Of a DNA stretch of 64,000 bases, positions 11,330 through 22,610 are shown in pieces. How positions within the stretch are numbered: the stretch's first letter is position 1; each line of letters starts with the position of its first letter. The notes under the pieces were generated by a model. That model searched no databases. It saw only the letters and a program-made list of their open reading frames with translations, and was not told where the DNA came from. The DNA comes from Tetracentron sinense. Taxonomy: Eukaryota > Streptophyta > Magnoliopsida > Trochodendrales > Trochodendraceae. The stretch is taken from the NCBI GenBank assembly GCA_015143295.1, contig CM026568.1, positions 15,754,607 to 15,818,606 of the forward strand, in the 5' to 3' direction. The position numbers and the translations under genes were made by a program.

Positions 11330-11700
11330 CTATTGAGTCAAGCTCATTAAAGTTTTAAATGATTTTTTTTTTTGAATCCGATCATTGGATTTAAGGTGGG
11401 TCTATTAGGAGACACGTGTAAAAAAAAATAGTCTGATCGAATGTATTTACACCGTCCGATTAGACCCTAGTTTGTTAGCATTTACCCCTTAAGACTCTAT
11501 CTAGGCTATAGAAATGATTAATCTCCTCATCTTCAATTGGACGGTCTATAAACATCCGATCAAGTTGATTTTTGTCATGCATCTCTCGTGACATGTGTCT
11601 TAACATCCGACGATCAAATTCTAGAACAACTCGCTATGTGTTACATTATTAGAGACTGCTTATAAAAGCTTTAATGAGCATGACTCACTAGAATGCTATT
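11330..11700. mobile_element. MITE with GAGTCAAGCTCATTAAAG ends
   Basis: Inverted termini of about 25 bp: left GAGTCAAGCTCATTAAAG from 11335, right CTTTAATGAGCATGACTC to about 11686. The outer 8-mers ATACTATT and ATGCTATT look like a decayed target duplication, though the exact outer boundary is uncertain. There is no coding sequence. Confidence 0.6.
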
Positions 11701-11922
11701 ATATATGTATAATATCTTTACTATTATAATTGGAGAGGCAGCGTAGCCTGATTTTTCCAAATTTCCTAAACTACCCTTATACAAACCAAAACTTTGATTT
11801 AATGTTTTACTTTAATTCCCAAACTACCCCTTCCTCATCTATCTATTAAAAATAATAGAATCACAGCCACTCGCGATTAAACCCGGGGAGAGTTCAATCA
11901 CACCTTCGGGTTAACACGTGTC

Positions 11923-14285
11923 TGTGAACACCAAAATTTACCGCCTTTCCTCTCCTCTCAACTCTAAGTGTCGAGATAAGGTCCGAGAGTAGAGGAATAA
12001 CGCTAAATTTATTCCAAGAGTCGCCACCTATTTAGGGGAAGTAGGATCCCGAGATAATCCAAAATAAGGGGGTCTACGGTCCAGAGTAGTCTAGGTAAGA
12101 GATCCCTTTAGGTCCTGGGGAAGGGGTTAGGCACCCCAGGACCTCCATCCAATGATGGTAACCTACTCATTAGGTCCAAGCTAAACATTTAAAATCACTT
12201 AAAATTTCCTAAATAATTATTTATTTTGCTAATCAAACACAAATCAATATGGGGTAAAAAATTTTATTTTTGGTTGGGGCCGAACCCTGGTTTTGGGTTG
12301 CCTACTTATCCGGTTAGTCGGAATCAGACCCTCATAGTAGTTCGGGGTCCGTGACTGTTTTTATACTCGTTTCGGAGTGTGGTCACTTCCAACTCGTGTT
12401 TGAGTTGGGGGGATGTGGAATTGAGATTTATGAATCTCATTCCGAGAGATGGTTGCGTAGCTAGGTGCTCGTGAGGGAGCTCTAGGGGGCGTTCATTTGT
12501 TAGGGTAGATTTCTTTTAGATTTTTTTGAATGTTTTTGTTATTTTGTATTTTTTTGATTTTTTTGTATTTTTTTAATTTTGGCAAGTTTAACTAGTCAAG
12601 AACTAACCTAAGTGCCCAGGGTAGGCAAAAGGGAAAATAAAGCCTAAGTGACTTAATTTCTCCACATTTATGACCTTCAATTTCCCTACATTTACAAAGG
12701 TATAGAGAGAACACAAAGGATCGTATAAATAAAGCTAATGTGCTAAGGCCTATTGATCATTCTAAATTGGTCAACTGACTTTAGCACATCAACCAACTCT
12801 GAAATCCTCTCAGCCTCAAATTTAAACTCATACAAACATTTAGGGAGAGACATAAAAAAAAACCGGCGAAATAAGTTGAAGACAGGGAACACACCTGCGC
12901 GGCTTGGAAATCAATGATGATGAAGGACTGAGGTAATGGCAACAGCTGCTTTTTTGAACCGAGAGAGGAACCCGGACAGAAATCCTCCCACTCACTCAAA
13001 TATACAGATCCAAAACATAAAATAAAATAATAATAAAAACAAAAAAAACATAGAAGGCTAGATTGCAAGCATAGCTACTAGTGAGTATCTGGCCCGACGA
13101 GAAAATGATCGGAGGTGGGTCTGGTTACTACTGAAGAACAGGAAGAAGAAGAGATCGCCGGTGCTGAGGATCGCTGTTGAAATGAGGGATTCCGGCGAGC
13201 TAGATCTCCCGAGACTGAATTTGGCCGGAGGTGGAGCTTGTTTGATCGGGATACTGCTAGCCGAAACCGAAGGTGGTGATTGATATTGAAAGAGATGAAC
13301 CTGCTGGCGTGGTTCAGGTGATGGAGTTGCTGAGTCTCAACAGATCGGAGAAGATAGAATAGATGGTGGTAGACTTGCAGCTGTTGCCGCAGATGGAGCT
13401 CGCCGGAGCTGGAGGTGATGATGGCAGCGAAACTCAATGGGAATGGAGCTTGAGACGAGCTACGGCTGGATGGACTGAGGCGAGGGATGGTGAAATTAGA
13501 TCTAGATAAAGAAACTGAAATAGAAAATGAGAGCTTGAGTGATTACCGAGAGAGGTGCTGGATCTGGCCAGAATTAACACTGGTGACAGAGGAATAGGAG
13601 CTCGCCGGAATGGAATTGGAGATGAGCTGGATGGCCTGGACTGGTGCGAACCAAAGGGGAACTCGATAGAGGAAAACCCTCTTGTTGCTCGTGACGCATG
13701 CAATTGGTGACGATGATGGAGCTGCTACCCGACGCTAATGGTGAAACTCACTGGAGAAGACGACTGGAGCTGCGGTGATGCCACAACCGAGATTGGCGGA
13801 GAAGATGAGAGAGGAGAGGAAGCTGCTGCCGCACGGTGCGATCTCGCTGGAGGTGGCAATCGGAAATGGAAGATCGGAGGAGTGGCTGATCAGGGAGCTC
13901 CCTGTTGCTGCCGCCAGCAGAAAAAGAAATAAATGAGAGAAGAAGAAAACGGGAGAGAGATGGGGGCTGTCTCAAACGAATGAGATTAGGGTAAAAATCC
14001 TAAACTCTTGGCTTTTATAGGGATCTTCAATGGGCTTTGGTGGATTTAAGATTGTGGGCCTTGGGCCTTAGACAGACAACAGGTCTTGGAAACATGGGTC
14101 CAAGGCTTTGCACGTGAGTAATCAATTATGGGTCTTATGAAATGGGTTTAGTGAAATGGATTAGGAGATGGGTTTGGACATACTCTCTTTCTCTCTCTCA
14201 ACACTCAGGCTCACAAAACAAAATTAAATTAAATTAAATTAAATTAATAAAAGGGTTTTGGGGGTGTAAAAATGGGGTGTTCACA
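11923..14285 (-). repeat. 3' LTR (element orientation) of the 13-kb LARD
   Basis: 2363 bp, the same length as 22611-24973 and nearly identical to it. Open frames seen in it on either strand occur in both LTRs and match nothing I recognise, so I regard them as chance frames in a GC-richer LTR. Confidence 0.9.
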
Positions 14286-14298
14286 GTTGCCCCTCTTT
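14286..14298 (-). other. Polypurine tract of the LARD
   Basis: The minus strand reads CAAAGAGGGGCAAC directly before the 3' LTR start TGTGAACACC. It is a standard position for plus-strand priming in LTR elements. Confidence 0.55.
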
Positions 14299-14612
14299 GT
14301 CGGAGAGTGCTGGCAATTGAACGACAAAGACTGAAACACCGTCATTTTTACACACATGAAAACCTGAAAAACTTTATGAAAGTCAAAGATGAAAGAAAGG
14401 GAAAATAAATTCTAACCCTAGTTGAACTTGCCAAAACCAATATATGGAGTGATGGATAGTTGTTTATGAGCTCATTGCGGAGGATTGCTGGGGAAAATGG
14501 GTGTACATGGACCATGGATTGATGGATTGTTGGGGAAAATGAATGTAACCGAAACATGGATTGAAGGGAGCTCGTGAACCCTACTGCATGGAGACTGATA
14601 TAGTGTCCGGAG

Positions 14613-16310
14613 CGAGGGGATTGGTGGTGACATCGCCTTGAATATCAACCGACAAAAGAGAGGATGACATCGCCTTCAATGTCAACCGACAAAAGAGAGG
14701 ATGACATCGCCTTGAATGTCAACCGAACGGACTGATGGTGACATCGCTTTGAATGTCAACCGAAAGGATTGATGGTGACATCGCCTTGAATGTCAACCAA
14801 CAGGATGGGAGGGTGACATCGTCTTGAATGTCAACCGAAAGGATTGATGGTGACATCGCCTTGAATGTCAACTAACAGGATGGGAGGGTGACATCGTCTT
14901 GAATGTCAACCGAAAGGATTGATGGTGACATCGCCTTGAATGTCAACCAACAAGATGGGAGGGTGACATCGCCTTGAATGTCAACCGAAAGGATTGATGG
15001 TGACATCGCCTTGAATATCAACCAACAGGATGAGAGGGTGACATCGCCTTCAATGTCAACTGAAAGGATCGATGGTGACATCGCCTTGAATGTCAACCAA
15101 AAGGATTGATGGTGACATCGCCTTGAATATCAACCAACAAGATGGGAGGGTGACATCGCCTTGAATGTCAACCGAAATGATTGATGGTGACATCGCCTTG
15201 AATGTCAACCAACAGGATGAGAGAGTGACATCGCCCACAATGTCAACTGAAAGGATTGATGGTGACATCGCCTTGAATATCAACCAACAAGATGGGAGGG
15301 TGACATCGCCTTCAATGTCAACCGAAAGGATTGATGGTAATATCGCCTTGAATACCAACCAAAAAGATAAGAGGGTGACATCGCCTTGAATGTCAACCAA
15401 CAAGATGGGAGGGTGACATCGCCTTGAATGTCAACCAACAGAATGAGAGAGTGACATCGCCTTCAATGTCAACTGAAAGGATTGATGGTGACATCGCCTT
15501 GAATATCAACCAACAAGATGAGAGGGTGACATCGCCTTCAATGTCAACTGAAAAGATGGATGGTGACATCGCCTTCAATGTCAACCGAAAGGATTGATGG
15601 TGACATCGCCTTCAATGTCAACCAACAAGATGGGAGGGTGACATCGCCTTCAATGTCAACAGAAAGGATTGATGGTGACATCGCCTTGAATGTCAACCAA
15701 CAAAATGGGAGGGTGACATCGCCTTCAATGTCAACCGAAAGGATTGATGGTGACATCGCCTTCAATGTCAACCGAAAAGATGGATGGTGACATCGCCTTG
15801 AATGTCAACCGAAAGGATTGATGGTGACATCGCCTTGAATGTCAACCAAAAGGATTGATGGTGACATCGCCTTGAATATCAACCAACAAGATGGGAGGGT
15901 GACATCGCCTTGAATGTCAACCGAAAGGATTGATGGTGACATCGCCTTGAATGTCAACCAACAGGATGAGAGAGTGACATCGCCTTCAATGTCAACTGAA
16001 AAGATGGATGGTGACATCGCCTTCAATGTCAACCGAAAGGATTGATGGTGACATCGCCTTCAATGTCAACCGAAAAGATTGATGGTGACATCGCCTTCAA
16101 TGTCAACCAACAAGATGGGAGGGTGACATCGCCTTGAATGTCAACCGAAAGGATTGATGGTGACATCGCCTTGAATGTCAACCAACAGGATGAGAGAGTG
16201 ATATCGCCTTCAATGTCAACAGAAAGGATTGATGGTGACATCGCCTTGAATGTCAACCAAAAGGATTGATGGTGACATCGCCTTGAATGTCAACCAAAAA
16301 GATGAATGAA
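14613..16310. repeat. 37/38-bp minisatellite array inside the LARD
   Basis: About 45 units of a 37-38 bp motif whose core is GGTGACATCGCCTTGAATGT followed by CAACC. Two tail types alternate: GAAAGGATTGAT (37-bp unit) and AACAGGATGGGAG (38-bp unit). A 37+38 dimer is 75 bp, exactly 25 codons, so open frames persist on both strands (for example GDIALNVNQQDGRVTSPSM). These are repeat by-products and not protein genes. The array sits between the interior and the 3' LTR, the hypervariable zone of Tat-like elements. Confidence 0.93.
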
Positions 16311-16419
16311 GGTAGTCTGCCTGATGAAAAATGTTTGGTGCGCGGCTTGCGCTAGAGACCTCGCGGTCTTACCTAGCTTGGCGTGTACGCGACTTGAGAG
16401 AAATGCATGATGATGCAAA

Positions 16420-17110
16420 TATGGTGAGGTGTATGTGGAGTTACATGTGTGCTAAGTGACAAAGTGGCTGAAATATGACTCGATTGAGTGTGTGCAACTG
16501 GAATGCAGTTAGGTACAATATGTGTGACTCGATTGAGTGTGTGCAACTTGAGTGTACAAATGAGTATGAGCAATTTGTGTGCAACTAAAGTGCAATATGT
16601 GCGACTCGATTAAGTGTGTGCAACTGAGTGCAGCAAGAGTGCAAAATGTGTGCGACCCCGTTAAATGTGTGCGATTGAGTGCAGCAAGAGTGCAAAATGT
16701 GTAACTCAAATGAGTGTGTACGAGTGTAGTAAAAGTGTGATGTGTGCGACTCGATTGAGTGTGTGCAACTTGAGTGTGCAAGATGGGTGCAACTAGTGCG
16801 ATATGTGCAACTAGAGTATACAAATGAGTGTGTGCAAGATGAGTGTAACTAGAGTGCAATATGAGTAACTCGATTGAGTGTGTGTAACTATAGTGTGCTA
16901 GATGGGTGCAACTAATGCGATATGTACAACTATAGTGTGCAAATGAGTGTGTGCAAGATGGGTGCAACTAGAGTGTAATGTGTGCGACCCCATCAAATGT
17001 GTGCAACTGAGTGCTACAAGAGTGCAAAGTGTGCGGCTCGATTAAACAAACGAATGTATGCAACTAGTGTCAACTAGAGTGTAGTGTGTTGAATGTATAT
17101 TGACTGGACT
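16420..17110. repeat. Degenerate GTGTGCAACTGAGTG-type tandem repeats
   Basis: Irregular repeats built from GTGCGACTCGATTGAGTGTG, GTGCAACTAGAGTGCAA and related strings, with unit lengths roughly 30-60 bp. They adjoin the minisatellite and look like an older, decayed array in the same element. Confidence 0.7.
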
Positions 17111-20100
17111 TGAATGGTATGCATGTATAACATGTATGAGAAGCAGGACAATGCAAGACTCAACTCATGCAAATGCGCGGATGATGCGACTAGACCTGGA
17201 TTGAACCAATGCAGTACTAATGGAAGATACAGATTGATGATAGGCTAAGTATATGACTCGCTCTTAGATACCAGTCTCATGCTTGTCAGAGATTTCAGAT
17301 GTTCTTGACCCTGCTCCTTCTTCCAATCGAGGTTGTTTGGCGCCCGAACAGTTGTTGAGATGAGATTGATTTGACCAAGCCAATAGACATAACCGACACT
17401 ATGACCTTGATGACCAAATGGAGGATGATAAGATATTTCTTGGAAATGCCCTACGGTTTGAGTGAGATTGATTTCAAACGAATATCAAGATCCTGATTTT
17501 GGTTGGTTATTTTGAAGACAACCAAAATTTTCGAATGCAAATGCTTTCTTTGCTCATTGGATTTAATAACGTGATCACCTTCACAAGGCGATTGAATTTT
17601 GTCCTCAGGGGTAGAACATGATGCTAAGCAAATGTGACCCGTCGTGTTGTACCATTGGTAAAGTTGAGCTTTAATCCTTGACGTATGCTGAATTAGGCCT
17701 TGCTAGAAACAAGAGACACTTAGTCAGCTCTGACGATAAGATTCTTCAACTGGTGCCTGAAAGTGCTTAGTCTTGATCTCGGGGATGCACTTAGCAAATG
17801 CTTGTTGTTTTCAACTTTTCTCTTTTTTTGCCCGTAGAATGACCAAGTCTGGTGATCACATAATTTTTGCGCAATGAGGCCAGGTTTTCACTCATGCCTG
17901 CGAAGTTGATCAAATTTTCTTTTTCCATTTTTTTTTGCCCCTAGGCGTAAGACTAGGACTGAGGTTCGCGTAATTTTTGCGCAATGAGACCATTTTAGGT
18001 TTTCCGCAACTTTCTTGAGGTATGATTTTGTTTCGACTATAAGATCCTTCAATTGGTGCTTGGAGTTCCTTTGACCTGATTTCAAAAAACCTGTTGTTAA
18101 ACGTTTGATGTTTTCAACTTTCCCTTTTTTACCCTTGGAATGACCAAGTCGTGGGGTGGCATAATTTGTGCGCAATGAGGCCGTTGTCGGTTTTCACTCA
18201 TGCCTGCGAAGTTGATCAATTTTATATTTCCCTTTTTTGCCCCTAGTCGCAAGACTAGGCCTGGGGTTCGCGTAATTTTTGTGCAATGAGGCCGCTTCCG
18301 GTTTTCACTCATGCCCGCGATTTATTTCAAAGTAGAGCCTTGCTCCCTTCATTGCCTTGGAGCATTTTGCTTTGAATAATGTCTGATAAATTATCTGCAC
18401 TCTTAATCTCTAGGGGATCGAGGTGGACTTAAGATAGGACGAAATGTAGGCTGGGGGACCGAAAGTTTGGGACACCCTTTTTCTTGAGAAATTATTTTTC
18501 ACTATGGGGAGAAGAATCTCATTTCTTTTGCACAGAAGATAAAAAAAATTTCCATTGAAAAATCATCTACTTGAGCGCCTCTTGACTTTCTTTTTCTTGC
18601 CCTTTCTTCTTTTTCTTTTTGACGTTTTTTCTTTCTACTTTTTTGATAGGCTTTTTTCTTTTGATTGAGGCTGATTTTTTTGCTCAATTGGTTGAATGTT
18701 ATGACCGACCCTAATTTTCTAGGCTGCCTACGTACCCTTTTACAGGATCAGGTCATTGACGTAGTTCAAGCAGACTGAGTACAGGGTGTCCCATTGAAAG
18801 TTTTTTTTTTGAAAGAAGGGCTATTAGGCTCGAGAGGGCTAACTATCGAACTTTGATGATATATCGAGGGTGTTACATAAATCGTAAGGGAATTAGGTGA
18901 CAAACATGGCCTCCTGTCCTTTCCCGAAGAGGCTAAGAGTGCAAGCATTAATCAAACAAGACCCTAAGCATAATAATTTTTAACCTTATCCATGTTGATT
19001 GGCTCAGGGCTCCTTGTACAAATGTTGAGTTTGCCCCTTGCATCTGCATAGCTCGATGATGCCTTGGTGAAAACGAATCATTTGCTCTGGCTTGTTGATC
19101 TGCACAACTGTGTGAAGGGTTTGACCACTTTTACTCTGAGTGAGTGCTCTGATGAGAGATGTCGCTTGAAGAAAAATATCATATCTTAATGAAAGTGGCT
19201 TTGCCCCGGCATGGACAAATCTTGATTTAGATCCGCTTTCTCGCTTGTCTATGATAATTGCTCCGCGGCATTTCTCAAATTTGGATCTTGAGCAACCACA
19301 CTATTCCTGCCCCAAGCATCGGTGAGGGTACTATTGTGGTAAATCTGTTGCCCCAAGTTATATCGAGATCTTAGTGGGTTTTGAATCTCACCTCAAGCAA
19401 ATCTTTCCTCTTGCCCCTCTGCGTGTAGTAGATGTACTTCATGTATTGACTGAGTCTGACAATTTTGCATTTGATCATCCTTGTCATAGTCAGGAGCTTT
19501 ATCTGTACAACAACTAGGATCCTGCAATTTTTCCTTTGAAATATGTCTTGAAGGTTTTGGCGAACAACAGGAGGTGAACTTGCCTCTTGCCTGATCGATC
19601 TTGACCTTGATCCCCCTGCCCCTGGCGTAGCAAGGTTCTAATTTTTGCACACGTAGGATCATTACCCAACTCTATTCTGCTTTGTAACACTCACATGGGA
19701 TTGAGGGTTTACTGTTGGAAATCCCTCTCTATGCTCTTCATCATACTCTGCCCCCAAGGGTTATGAGTTTGACTTTTGTTTGAGTGATCCCTTATTTAAA
19801 CCAATAAGCTTAGCTAGCATTTTTTATTGGGAGAAAGATATTTTTGGATTTTTGATAGCTTCAGATCGCTAGACTCTTTGAGAAGTACTAGGTCACACCT
19901 TCATTAGCCAAATGAGAAATGAGACTCTTGAAAGGAAGAGAGATTTCAAGGAATTGAAAAGTGGAGATGACTCGATTATTGCAAACTGGATATATACATG
20001 GGCCACTGTGGCCGACTCTGACGGAAAGAAAACCTAGCTAAGATTGACTCAGACCTGGCTTGATTTCGATCAATCTCGCTCGACATCTTGCTCTTGGAAC

Positions 20101-20839
20101 TCCTTTTTGACTAGGCTCGAAGATGTTCTGCTTGGCTTTCTTGGATGGCACAAGGGTGATTTGTTGATGTAGCAGGATGATGTATGGGATGTATGGAGAC
20201 AGATGTTTCAGGGGTCTCAAGTTCAAAATTAGGTTTGGTCACATCCATCAAGTTTTGGGTGGTGCCCGCACTTTTACGGTGCGGAGGGTGGGCATGGAAT
20301 GATATGTTGGGTAGGAGAAGTTTGTGATTGTGTCATTAAGATACATGAGCGGGTGTTAATTGGAATGGTTGATGGGTGAATCTGGGTTTGCCCCTGTGCC
20401 ACCAAGAGTTTGTTGAGAGCCAGGGTGACATCTTTGAGAACAAATTTGATTTCTCTGATGTCTTGCCCAATGATCAAGGAGAGTCATCGTGATGATCTTT
20501 TGGTCACTCGATGTGTCTCCGTGCTCCATATTTTCTGCTTATGTTCCACTACTTGGGCAAGTCCAAAGATGAAAGTAAAGAGTGAGTCACTACCGGATTG
20601 AGGTGGATTGGATCATGATGCTACATGAGAAGGCATGGATGAAAACCAACTATTATGAATGAGGTGAGTGCTATGGGAGACTCAAAATGAATGGCCTATT
20701 AAGCAACTTCCTGAATGAGATATGCCAAATTAAGGGTCCGGACATGTTTTGAATGATAGACTTTTGGAACTGGACTCCGTGGTTGTGCTACCTCTGAGGG
20801 TGTTGCCAACTAGATGATGCATGAGGGAGACTCGACTAA
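17111..20839. other. LARD interior without recognisable coding sequence
   Basis: A 3.7-kb stretch. At 17830-18330 a block of about 130 bp with the core GCGCAATGAGGCCG, then TTTTCACTCATGCC, recurs three to four times. Short frames elsewhere, such as the minus-strand ones at 19393-19662 and 20274-20477, match no protein family I know. Confidence 0.55.
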
Positions 20840-21150
20840 ACCTAACCAATGCAATGTTGAAGTGAGCGGAGTGCAGTGATAAAGTGAGCGTGGTTCAATG
20901 ATAGTGTAAGTGTAGTGCAATGATGAAGTGTAGTGCAATCCTATGATGAAATGCAGTGCAATATCATGATGAAGCACAGTGTCACAAGGGCACGTAGTGT
21001 AGATGTATTGAAATGCCAAAATGACGTGCAATGCAAGTGTAGTGACTATAGGTGATGGATAATGTACAGTGAAAATGATAAGGCATCACAGTGAATGTCG
21101 TGACAACCAGTGATAGTGTGCAGTGTAGTGATTGAGCAGTGTTATGATGA
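20840..21150. repeat. Degenerate AGTGCAATGATGAAGTG repeats
   Basis: A low-order repeat of GTGCAATGATGAAGTGTAG-like units about 15-25 bp long, inside the LARD interior. Confidence 0.6.
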
Positions 21151-21159
21151 TAATGAAGA

Positions 21160-21840
21160 TGACATGAATTTTTTTTTTTTTTTTTTTTTTTGATTTTATA
21201 TTTTTATATATATATATTTTTTAACTTTAATTTTTTGTTCTTTCTTCTTTCTTTTTTTTTTTCTTTTTTTTTTTTTTGATTTTGAATTTTTCTCTTTTCA
21301 ACTTGGATTTTTGAATTGTTTGAATTTCTGGTTTATTAAATTTTGAATTTTTGATCCTTTTGAAATTTGAACTTTTGCTTTGTTTTATTTTTCTTGAACT
21401 ATGAATTAATGACATTTTTTTTTTTGAAGTTTAGATTTTTATTTTTTATTTTTTTGGATTTTGAGTTTTCTTTTTTTTGGAATTTTGAATAAATGATTTT
21501 TTTTTGAATTTTTGACTTATTTGGATTTTGAACTTCCACTTCTTTTTTTTTTTTATGTTTGAATTTTGACTCTTTTTTTTTTTTACTTTTGATTTTATTT
21601 GGACTTTGAATTTCTCATTTCATTTTTTGAATTTTATTTTTTTATTTTTTTGTTCTTTTGAATTTTATTTATTTATTTTTTTTTGTTTTTTTTATTGAAT
21701 TTTGAATCTCCTTTTTTTTTGAATTTTGAACTTTCTTTTTTTTGGATTTTGAATTTCTGATTTTGTTTAGTTTTCAAATTTTAACTTCATCTTTTTCTCT
21801 TTTGTTGTTTTTTTTTTTTTCTTTTTTCACCAATTATTTT
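21160..21840. repeat. T-rich low-complexity tract with GAATTTTTG motif
   Basis: About 680 bp of T-runs punctuated by TTTTGAATTTTTGA-like units at irregular spacing. On the element's own (minus) strand it is A-rich and would form a long A/AAAAATTC-rich leader region. Confidence 0.75.
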
Positions 21841-22588
21841 GTTGAAAGGGGTGATCCTTGACATATGTAAACCAATGGGGTAGGTAGATAGGGGTCTACC
21901 TACTAAGTTGGGTTATTGGAAACCAAGGCCCATTGGACTTAAGATAGAATATGGATATGGACATCCAATAAAATCTGGGTTTTTGAACCCCATATGCAAA
22001 GTCTAGAGATGGGTTGAGAGTTTATTCAAACCAACAACGGCTCACACAGGCCCTTTTTCTGAATGAACATATGGGTACAAATGGGTACCCTCATGTTAAA
22101 TCAAAATGTAGGGCGGGTATAGGCTATAAGCAAAGTAGGATTAGGGGAAACTTCCTAAACTGCTGCTTATAGACTATATCACAACCTAAACTATATGCAT
22201 ATGCTGGGGTAATGCAAGGTGTTCCTAAGGTGGTTGAGGGACACTTGGCCGTATATGCGACTCCCAAAAATAGGCCGATTGGCGCAAGTGGGTTTAGTCT
22301 ATATCTCTTCCTGAGAATAATCGTCCCACAGGGGTGATACAACTAAACCATGACCGTTAAGCCCCATCACTGAAGATAATCATCAAACAGTTGTAGGCGT
22401 AATAAGTCAAACTAAAGGGTTTAAGGGTTATTACACTAATATGCAATGAATATGATATGCACATAAGAGAGAATAAGAATATACCCACAACATAGAAAAA
22501 ATTAGCAAAAAGAATATTTGCTTTAGGAAATGATTGGTGTTTTTAAATGTTTGGCTTTTACTTAATTTTCAGGTTGGATCTTAGGTGG

Positions 22589-22606
22589 TCCCCAGCAGAG
22601 TCGCCA
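22589..22606 (-). other. Primer-binding site of the LARD
   Basis: The minus strand reads TGGCGACTCTGCTGGGGA, four bases inside the 5' LTR. TGG at its start fits the complement of a tRNA CCA end. From memory this resembles the tRNA-Arg-type site described for Ogre-like elements. Confidence 0.6.
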
Positions 22607-22610
22607 AAGC

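Noticed and set aside
13078-13975. Small host genes in the GC-richer block
   Set aside because: The same frames recur at 23766-24663 because both blocks are the LTRs of one element, and no family is recognised.
14613-16310. CRISPR-like regularly spaced repeats or a repetitive-protein gene
   Set aside because: There are no unique spacers: the variable parts are just two alternating tails. The open frames exist on both strands because the dimer is 75 bp. It is a minisatellite in an LTR element.
16509-16967. 152-residue minus-strand frame rich in His, Thr and Ser
   Set aside because: It is translated from the degenerate GTGTGCAACT repeats and has no start context or homologue known to me.
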